Of a stretch of 64,000 nt of DNA, positions 59,301 through 64,000 are shown piece after piece. A model generated the notes under the pieces. It saw only the letters and a program-made list of their open reading frames with translations. It was not told the origin of the DNA and made no database searches. The DNA is from Argyresthia goedartella (Eukaryota; Arthropoda; Insecta; Lepidoptera; Argyresthiidae). A program made the translations under genes and the position numbers. Numbering within the stretch: the stretch's first letter is position 1; every line of letters starts with the position of its first letter. Where the stretch lies: NCBI GenBank assembly GCA_949825045.1, contig OX463832.1:19586552-19650551 (forward strand), in the 5' to 3' direction.

Positions 59301-61408
59301 CCATGTATGTATGGATGGCTGTTTTCCATTGTCAGCTCTAGAGCCCAAGCCACTGAACCTAATTGGATGAAATTTTATATTGGGGGTTATTTTGTAAATA
59401 TCTAGGACCACTTTTTTGTTAGATTATTTTAAATTATTATATATTTCATTATTATATTATTATATAATTTATTGAGTTGATTCAAAAACGGCACAAACGA
59501 TTTTTTTCTAACTTCTCGTCATAGTATCTCTTAAAATCATCTATAACATGGCATACTCGGTATTACCGCAAAACTCTAAAAATGGTAGCTCCCATACATT
59601 ATGTAAACAGTGCCATATGACACTGTGTACATAATGTATGGGAGCTACATTAGGCGGCGGGCGGAATAAGCCCAAAGTGCAGGGCACGGTTAAAGTAGAA
59701 AGGAGTTGTTTCGTATGATGGAGTGGTTGTAAGAGACATAATTCTGAACAACTTTGACACACACGACAGGAACAGCAGCGCGCCGCGCGGCCCGCAGCGC
59801 AGCAGGTAAGGCCGGGGATGATGGTACTAGTTACCGTATAGTGCGGCAGTACTCTGAGGCCCAGCCACGACATGAACAGCAGCGCGCCGCGCGGCCCGCA
59901 CCGCAGCAGGTAAGGCCGGGGATGATGGTACTAGTTACCGTATAGTGCGGCAGTACTCTGAGGCCCAGCCACGACATGAACAGCAGCGCGCCGCGCGGCC
60001 CGCACCGCAGCAGGTAAGGCCGGGGATGATGGTACTAGTTACCGTATAGTGCGGCAGTACTCTGAGGCCCAGCCACGACATGAACAGCAGCGCGCCGTGC
60101 GGCCCGCACCGCAGCAGGTAAGGCCGGGGATGATGGTACTAGTTACCGTATAGTGCGGCAGTACTCTGAGGCCCAGCCACGACATGAACAGCAGCGCGCC
60201 GCGCGGCCCGCACCGCAGCAGGTAAGGCCGGGGATGATGGTACTAGTTACCGTATAGTGCGGCAGTACTCTGAGGCCCAGCCACGACATGAACAGCAGCG
60301 CGCCGCGCGGCCCGCACCGCAGCAGGTAAGGCCGGGGATGATGGTACTAGTTACCGTATAGTGCGGCAGTACTCTGAGGCCCAGCCACGACATGAACAGC
60401 AGCGCGCCGTGCGGCCCGCACCGCAGCAGGTAAGGCCGGGGATGATGGTACTAGTTACCGTATAGTGCGGCAGTACTCTGAGGCCCAGCCACGACATGAA
60501 CAGCAGCGCGCCGTGCGGCCCGCACCGCAGCAGGTAAGGCCGGGGATGATGGTACTAGTTACCGTATAGTGCGGCAGTACTCTGAGGCCCAGCCACGACA
60601 TGAACAGCAGCGTGCCGCGCGGCCGGCACCGCAGCAGGTAAGGCCGGGGATGATGGTACTAGTTACCGTATAGTGCGGCAGTACTCTGAGGCCCAGCCAC
60701 GACATGAACAGCAGCGCGCCGCGCGGCCCGCACCGCAGCAGGTAAGGCCGGGGATGATGGTACTAGTTACCGTATAGTGCGGCAGTACTCTGAGGCCCAG
60801 CCACGACATGAACAGCAGCGCGCCGCGCGGCCCGCACCGCAGCAGGTAAGGCCGGGGATGATGGTACTAGTTACCGTATAGTGCGGCAGTACTCTAGGCC
60901 CAGCCACGACATGAACAGCAGCGCGCCGTGCGGCCCGCACCGCAGCAGGTAAGGCCGGGGATGATGGCACTAGTTACCGTTTAGTGCGGCAGTACTCTGA
61001 GGCCCAGCCACGACATGAACAGCAGCGCGCCGCGCGGCCCGCACCGCAGCAGTCAAGGCCGGGGATGATGGTACTAGTTACCGTATAGTGCGGCAGTACT
61101 CTGAGGCCCAGCCACGACATGAACAGCAGCGCGCCGCGCGGCCCGCACCGCAGCAGGTAAGGCCGGGGATGATGGTACTAGTTACCGTATAGTGCGGCAG
61201 TACTCTGAGGCCCAGCCACGACATGAACAGCAGCGCGCCGCGCGGCCCGCACCGCAGCAGGTAAGGCCGGGGATGATGGTACTAGTTACCGTATAGTGCG
61301 GCAGTACTCTGAGGCCCAGCCACGACATGAACAGCAGCGCGCCGCGCGGCCCGCACCACAACAGGTAAGCGCCGATGAGCGCTTCCACGCAGTCCGCTAT
61401 CGACTTGT
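50189..61408 (-). CDS. Dcr-1: Dicer-1, C-terminal eight exons (partial gene)
   Basis: Eight minus-strand exons (61408-61290, 55796-55709, 53905-53804, 52800-52629, 52400-52310, 51366-51258, 50595-50463, 50339-50189) total 965 nt. All have GT/AG borders and matching phases, giving 320 residues and a stop. They encode the end of RNase IIIa ([12 protein letters not shown]), the linker, RNase IIIb ([15 protein letters not shown]; second acidic pair in [15 protein letters not shown]) and the C-terminal dsRNA-binding domain ([20 protein letters not shown]). The order and wording match insect Dicer-1, which cuts pre-miRNA in the cytoplasm with a dsRBD partner. The helicase, PAZ and first part of RNase IIIa lie beyond the right edge. 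No coding damage is visible. Introns total over 10 kb of mostly mobile DNA. Confidence 0.95.
50463..50595 (-). CDS. Dcr-1: Dicer-1 exon (end of RNase IIIb)
   Basis: Acceptor CAG before 50595, donor GTAAG after 50463. Encodes [10 protein letters not shown] to [16 protein letters not shown]. Confidence 0.93.
50746..50985 (-). mobile_element. SINE family 1, full-length copy
   Basis: The minus-strand head has A box TGGCCGAGTCG (50973-50963) and B box GGTTCGAGTCC (50929-50919, consensus), then a body and a (TTA)n tail at the left. Lies in a Dicer-1 intron in the same orientation as the gene. Confidence 0.85.
51066..51243 (-). mobile_element. SINE family 2 copy
   Basis: The minus-strand head includes B box GGTTCGATCCC (51190-51180). 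The body shares CTAGGATACCCTGT-like sequence with SINE family 1. The 5' end lies about 14 nt inside the Dicer-1 intron, next to the donor of exon 51366-51258. Confidence 0.8.
51258..51366 (-). CDS. Dcr-1: Dicer-1 exon (RNase IIIb second motif)
   Basis: Acceptor CCAG before 51366, donor GTACAAG after 51258. Encodes [20 protein letters not shown] and [16 protein letters not shown], with the second acidic pair of the catalytic centre. Confidence 0.93.
51462..51915. repeat. Repeat R, copy 3
   Basis: Inverted ends at 51462-51490 and about 51745-51777, followed by the palindrome at about 51806-51886. Fills part of a Dicer-1 intron. Confidence 0.75.
51916..52200. repeat. Repeat R, copy 4 (rearranged)
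   Basis: It starts with an inverted piece of the family's left end (CATTATGCTGGTCGTAACGT), then direct-orientation sequence matching copy 3. It ends within the palindrome region. Confidence 0.6.
52310..52400 (-). CDS. Dcr-1: Dicer-1 exon (RNase IIIb middle)
   Basis: Acceptor TTTGCAG before 52400, donor GTAAC after 52310. Encodes [20 protein letters not shown] and [10 protein letters not shown]. Confidence 0.93.
52401..52628 (-). repeat. Dicer-1 intron built from splice-donor-bearing tandem repeats
   Basis: Read on the minus strand, the exon end and donor GGCTTGCACAA|GTGAG is followed by copies with GT at 52586, 52555, 52513, 52482 and 52451, and a degenerate one at 52420. Spacing alternates 42, 31, 42, 31, 31 bp. 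Each near-identical unit also has TACAG just before CAAGGCTTGCACAA. The repeats occupy the whole 228-bp intron. Confidence 0.9.
52629..52800 (-). CDS. Dcr-1: Dicer-1 exon (RNase IIIb signature)
   Basis: Acceptor TACAG before 52800, donor GTGAG after 52629. Encodes [40 protein letters not shown] and [13 protein letters not shown]. Contains the first catalytic acidic residues. Confidence 0.95.
53398..53602. mobile_element. Foldback repeat F, copy 2, with 23-bp inverted ends
   Basis: CATCAAAAATACTGATTTGC at 53398 is mirrored at about 53580-53602 with one mismatch. The core hairpin GGGTAAAGGGGGCTTCGC lies at about 53500-53540. In a Dicer-1 intron. Confidence 0.75.
53655..53785 (-). mobile_element. 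LINE/SINE 3' end
   Basis: On the minus strand GGTTGACTGGAAGAT...CGCCTTTGTACA...CAATAAAGGATATAATAATAATA is a common lepidopteran non-LTR 3' end with a TAA-repeat tail. Its start is about 20 nt from the donor of exon 53905-53804. Confidence 0.6.
53804..53905 (-). CDS. Dcr-1: Dicer-1 exon (start of RNase IIIb)
   Basis: Acceptor TTGCAG before 53905, donor GTATGG after 53804. Encodes [20 protein letters not shown] and [13 protein letters not shown]. Confidence 0.93.
54254..54500 (-). mobile_element. SINE family 1 copy
   Basis: Head with A box at 54484-54474 and consensus B box at 54440-54430. The body matches the 50746-50985 copy closely. In a Dicer-1 intron. Confidence 0.85.
54646..55549. mobile_element. 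Non-autonomous DNA element with ATAACGTTAT palindromes
   Basis: Inverted ends CCAGACCTT.../...AAGGTCTGG are flanked by ACCCAG at 54640-54645 and 55550-55555. Inside are about ten copies of the palindromic word (AT)AACGTTA(T) and five of a GCGCTAT/ACGCTAT word, clustered at the ends. No coding capacity. Superfamily unclear; the 6-bp duplication is uncommon. Confidence 0.8.
55666..55705. repeat. CT/GA microsatellite beside a Dicer-1 donor
   Basis: CTCTCTCTCTCT interrupted by ATCGCTAT. It directly follows the GTAAG donor on the minus strand. Confidence 0.8.
55709..55796 (-). CDS. Dcr-1: Dicer-1 exon (linker between RNase III domains)
   Basis: Acceptor TTACAG before 55796, donor GTAAGG after 55709. 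Encodes [20 protein letters not shown] and DGELERMLS. Confidence 0.9.
55840..56160 (-). mobile_element. Foldback repeat F, copy 3 (uninterrupted)
   Basis: Reverse complement of the family copy split by the Gypsy element. Words GACCACCAAA and GATCACCAAA on the left face TTTGGTGGTC and TTTGATGATC on the right, around the core hairpin at about 55925-55965. Around 56010-56040 it has the unoccupied Gypsy target. Confidence 0.75.
56475..56657 (-). mobile_element. SINE family 2 copy
   Basis: Matches 51066-51243 through head (B box GGTTCGATCCC), CCCAGCCGGGG and body. Confidence 0.8.
56673..56904. mobile_element. MITE, 232 bp, 27-bp inverted ends
   Basis: TACAGATGTAGTGAATAATC at 56673 is mirrored by the sequence ending CTACATCTGTA at 56904. 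Ends in TA, consistent with a Tc1/mariner-type MITE. In a Dicer-1 intron. Confidence 0.8.
56907..57770 (-). pseudogene. LINE ORF2 C-terminus (RNase H and zinc knuckle) with 3' region
   Basis: Minus strand, several frames: [60 protein letters not shown]. This is the zf-RVT-type end of jockey/R1-like ORF2. A 62-codon frame at 57762-57574 may be the preceding part. The 3' end reaches the MITE at 56904. Many stops. Confidence 0.65.
57960..58162 (-). mobile_element. SINE family 1 copy, head truncated after the B box
   Basis: The (TAA)n tail, body and B box are present. Sequence diverges at GGGACC just before the A box region. Confidence 0.8.
58285..58700 (+). pseudogene. Daphne-like LINE 3' end
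   Basis: Frames at 58300-58450 give [20 protein letters not shown] and [11 protein letters not shown], matching the end of the RT at 1537-3321. The 3' UTR includes a hairpin-like GTGGGAGTTTCT...CCCAC region, comparable to 3415-3455 in LINE 1. Confidence 0.7.
58711..58856. mobile_element. MITE, 146 bp, about 53-bp inverted ends
   Basis: CGGCCTTACTAATAAAAGAA at 58711 is mirrored through 58856. The arms are nearly perfect and span most of the element. A possible 3-bp TAG duplication flanks it. Confidence 0.85.
59193..59325. repeat. TG and ATAC/CATA microsatellite
   Basis: TGTGTGTGTG followed by ACATACATCCATA-type repeats. Low complexity. Confidence 0.85.
59585..59648. repeat. 64-bp near-perfect palindrome
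   Basis: GTAGCTCCCATACATTATGT at 59585 is mirrored to 59648 with two mismatched positions and no loop (centre CAT|ATG). Located 115 bp from the 104-bp array. Confidence 0.9.
59763..61369 (-). repeat. 104-bp tandem array copying the end of a Dicer-1 exon and its splice donor
   Basis: Landmark CATGAACAGCAGCG (plus strand) recurs every 104 bp (once 103) from 59767 to 61326, 16 units. The rightmost is the genuine exon end. Each unit on the minus strand has 79 nt of exon (from the TTACCTG region to CACTATACG) and 25 nt of intron beginning GTAACTAGT. Fifteen donors result, one authentic. Copies differ by only a few bases. The leftmost unit is truncated. Confidence 0.95.
61290..61408 (-). CDS. Dcr-1: Dicer-1 exon (end of RNase IIIa), first in window
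   Basis: Acceptor TTTTCAG before 61408, donor GTAACT after 61290. Encodes [20 protein letters not shown] and [19 protein letters not shown]. Its last 79 nt seed the 104-bp array. Confidence 0.93.
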
Positions 61409-61439
61409 CTGAAAACATTGGGAAATTTAGATTCGTCAC

Positions 61440-62620
61440 TAAACTGCGATACCCTATTTATTATCTGTTTCTAGGAAATATATTGGTCGTCAAACTAATG
61501 AAAACGGTCACTAAATATGGCTCACCAAATAATTGCAAATGAGTTTCCTACATAATAGTGTAATTACTTTTTTTCTATTGCCCGAATAAAAGGTTTGTCC
61601 TAAAAAAAAAAACGATCATCAAAATATTTGATCTATCATCAAATTAATAAATTAGTTACCTAAACAGTAGATCTGTCACCTAATATTGCATCATATGGGC
61701 TGAACTGCATACGAAATACCAGGGCGAAGTGATAGGTAAGGGCCGGGTAGGTGAAGGCTAAAGGGGGTGAACGAAGCGAAGTCACCTTTAGGGTCGCGGT
61801 AGACGGCAGACTTTTTGATCGGGCGATAGTTTGGTCTGGTTGGGCTGCCATAGTAATTCGGCCGATATCGAATCGTTACTACGTGCCCACTTGCATACAT
61901 CTTCGTACAGTATGAAGATGTATGAATCATACTGAATAAGATACCGATTAAACTTTCGGCCGACAAAAAGTCTGCCGCCAGCGGAAGCTCTTAGTCTTCG
62001 TATTAGGTTGACATTTTTAAGAATAAAATACCCTACGTTAGTGATCAATTTGTAATTGTTTGGCGATACACGTCAGATGACAGATCTACTATGTATTAAG
62101 GTGACAAATCTAATACTTTGATGGCATATACAAGGTGACATTTAATTAACTGACCATATTTTGGGGAATCATAGTATCGATTATTATGAACAACTTTCCC
62201 AAAGAAACATATGGTCGCAAATAAAAAATATTTTCCGTCCCTCAGTACATTGACCCGATCAGCTGGTTACATGTTACTATGGGAGACCCAAATTTTGTTT
62301 TCGTTTGCGACCATGTGTTTCTTGGGAAAAGTTGTTAATAATTATGGGTACTATCATTTCCCAAAATATGGTCAGCTGATTAAATGTCACCCAGTATTAA
62401 TTCTCGGTGATTTTAAAATAATTTTTAGGTGACCCATTTTATATTATTTTGTGATACAATTTAAGTGACCGACCTATTATTTTAAGAACCAACACGATGT
62501 ATGGTTATTAAAAAGGAATTTATTAGGTGATCAATAAAATCATACCCTTTTTATTTCACAATTTTTGGTAAATTATGTTGAAATAGCTTTACTTGTAGCA
62601 CAGTTTGTTTTTTCAAACCG
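61440..62620. repeat. Foldback repeat F, copy 4, with nested inverted repeat
   Basis: Many GTCACCAAA/GATCATCAAA words on the left face GTGACA/TGATC words on the right. The core hairpin (AAAGGGGGTGAACGAAGCGA) is at 61757. Within it, 62143-62222 and about 62303-62384 are inverted copies of about 80 bp (AACAACTTTCCCAAAGAAAC), probably a second inserted MITE. No coding. Confidence 0.65.
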
Positions 62621-62869
62621 TCTCGTATGGCATGACCATTTCCTAGAACTACCTTACATAATTATGAATATCAGTGTGTGTGCAGTCCGAGCTATAACTT
62701 TAAACCCAATCGAAACAGGATTATCTACAGTACTGAATTGGCACCCATTTAGATCCTATTTCTTTTGTAGGTAGGACGACAAACACAGATATACTTCCAA
62801 TCGAAGTTGGCTCCCATTTTCACAGACATGATTGTTGAGGTTTTATAGTAGTTTATGTGACTGCTACAT

Positions 62870-63237
62870 AACTTTTGCCACGGTACTGTAGTGCGTCGGG
62901 CATGTTCGCCGACGCCAGGGTCCCTGACTACTTCGCGGTCATCAGGTCCCGGGTGGCCTCATTCTGGGAAAGGGTAAAAACCTCGCAAAACGAGCTCGTC
63001 TATGCACTCCATGAGAACCCATATGAGAGCGGGATAATCCGACACTGGCTGCGCGTGCACCAGGAGAGAAATAAAAAGTAATGTAGGTATATGTATCACT
63101 TATGTTTTAGATTTATTTTGGATTTAGGTATTGTATTATTGAATTTTAAATTGTATTTTAAAATTTATTGTATATTTTTTATGGGTTTTATATTGCCTGA
63201 AATAAACAAATTATTATTATTATTATTATTATTATAA
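62870..63237 (+). pseudogene. LINE C-type RT C-terminus and 3' end
   Basis: 62870-63081 encodes RYCSASGMFADARVPDYFAV and WLRVHQERNKK, matching the C-terminus of the minus-strand RT at 29894-31798 (RGCSASGMLAETRV). A 3' UTR with AATAAA and an (ATT)n tail at 63210-63235 follows. Confidence 0.75.
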
Positions 63238-63250
63238 TGAAGGGCATTAA

Positions 63251-63926
63251 CACTTTGCCAGCCGAGCTTTTAGTCACCCGCATTCCCTCGCACGCCGGCC
63301 TTTTTGGTCATTTTTGTATATTCGATACAAAAAGAACTAAAATAGTTACGCATTTAGTTTTTTTTTTTGTATATGTTAGAATAATTTATGTTTTATTGTA
63401 ATAAAAAATAAAACAATTTATTTTAAATATTAAGGGCAGTAAAAAGAAGTCTCTTTTCTACCCCGTTTGCTAGTCTGCTTTTTTATTGTATCGGCGCAAA
63501 CCTTACAAACTCTCGCCGTCGCTTGAGCGACGCTCCCATCCACCCCCCTGACCCCACCTCCGCCCTCACGTAAATGAATCGCATGTGTTTGTGTAGCCAA
63601 AGAATGTAGCTACGCAATGCAATAAACGCCAATCACTGCGAAGCGTCGTGTTTTTAATGAAAAATCAAGGAACGGCCGTCACGACGTGGTGTCGTGATCG
63701 GCGTACGACGTGGTGTCGTGATCGGCGTACGACGTGGTGTCGTGATCGGCGTACGACGTGGTGTCGTGATCGGCGTACGACGTGGTGTCGTGATCGGCGT
63801 ACGACATGGTGTCGTGATCGGCGTACGACGTGGTGTCGTGATCGGCGTACGACGTGGTGTCGTGATCGGCGTACGGGGGGACATTGCGCATCACGACATA
63901 AGAGTCGTGATCGTGATGTCAAAGTG
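63251..63926. mobile_element. piggyBac-type MITE at a TTAA site
   Basis: CACTTTG at 63251 and CAAAGTG ending at 63926 are inverted ends. TTAA at 63247-63250 and 63927-63930 is the target duplication. Other copies of repeat R show the site unoccupied (for example near 7612-7630 on the opposite strand). Carries a GC-rich minisatellite and no gene. Confidence 0.75.
63681..63872. repeat. 24-bp minisatellite, 8 copies
   Basis: Unit starts ACGACGTGGTGTCGTGATCG. Starts at 63681 and every 24 bp to 63849, with one G-to-A change in copy 6. Each unit contains the inverted word ACGAC...GTCGT. Confidence 0.95.
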
Positions 63927-64000
63927 TTAAAACTCGAGAGTGGGTTTATGAAACAAGCCGAAGGCGAGTTTCATAATAATATCACTCGAGAGTTTTAATG

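Larger units (their letters stand above)
63238..64000 (-). repeat. Repeat R, copy 5, interrupted by a TTAA element
   Basis: AGGGCATTAA at 63241 and TTAAAACTCGAGAGTGGG at 63927 are the two sides of one family copy. The palindrome runs to the window edge. Confidence 0.75.

Noticed and set aside
59541..61439. Short minus-strand frames inside the 104-bp array
   Set aside because: They are read-through of the copied Dicer-1 exon end into intron, broken by the non-triplet unit length.
63681..63872. CRISPR-like regular repeats
   Set aside because: Units are directly adjacent with no spacers, in a eukaryotic MITE.
63648..63998. Long overlapping frames in several phases on both strands
   Set aside because: They result from a 24-bp repeat, which stays open in many frames. 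Not genes.

Overview
The window is eukaryotic, almost certainly from a moth or butterfly (Lepidoptera). It has one recognisable host gene, Dicer-1, of which the last eight exons lie on the minus strand between 61408 and 50189. Almost everything else is transposable elements, many nested inside one another. The lepidopteran assignment rests on the insect-type Dicer-1 exons and on the mix of lineage-typical repeats (BEL/Pao, CR1/jockey-type LINEs with PHD-finger ORF1, tRNA-derived SINEs, a DD37D mariner, piggyBac-type TTAA elements). No prokaryotic gene is present.

Layout. 1-1000: relic of an endogenous element with a double-jelly-roll capsid-like gene and an overlapping partner gene. 1041-3571: a MITE with a palindrome, then a 5'-truncated LINE. 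3700-7370: repeats, one unidentified possible terminal exon and an integrase scrap. 7713-8980: a complete but frameshifted maT-type mariner. 9000-12940: ORF1 zinc-knuckle scrap, MITE, split RT relic, hairpin and PIF/Harbinger relic. 12942-20110: a BEL/Pao gag-protease relic split by a nearly full-length CR1-type LINE (13596-18433) and by a short LINE tail. 21385-22765: RT and piggyBac relics. 24143-28940: an intact Gypsy element with 75-bp LTRs. 29728-35530: two LINEs in opposite orientation. 36913-49409: a BEL/Pao element with 546-bp LTRs, interrupted in gag by a 4.9-kb LINE on the minus strand (38991-43852). 50100-61408: Dicer-1, its introns loaded with SINEs, MITEs, foldback elements and LINE pieces. 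61440-64000: foldback repeats, a LINE end, and a piggyBac-type MITE with a minisatellite.

The most unusual signal is inside Dicer-1. Two separate introns begin with tandem arrays that copy the end of the preceding exon together with its 5' splice site. The first is a 104-bp unit (79 nt exon plus 25 nt intron), present about 16 times after the RNase IIIa exon. The second is a 31/42-bp unit that makes up the whole 228-bp intron after the first RNase IIIb exon. Second in interest, two unrelated LINEs each carry a tRNA-like A-box/B-box pair with the same 53-bp spacing, about 315-335 bp from the 5' end and upstream of ORF1. Several insertions can be placed to the base from target-site duplications. 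For the Gypsy element, an unoccupied paralogous site is also present in this window.

All family assignments were made by eye from translated motifs; no database search was run.
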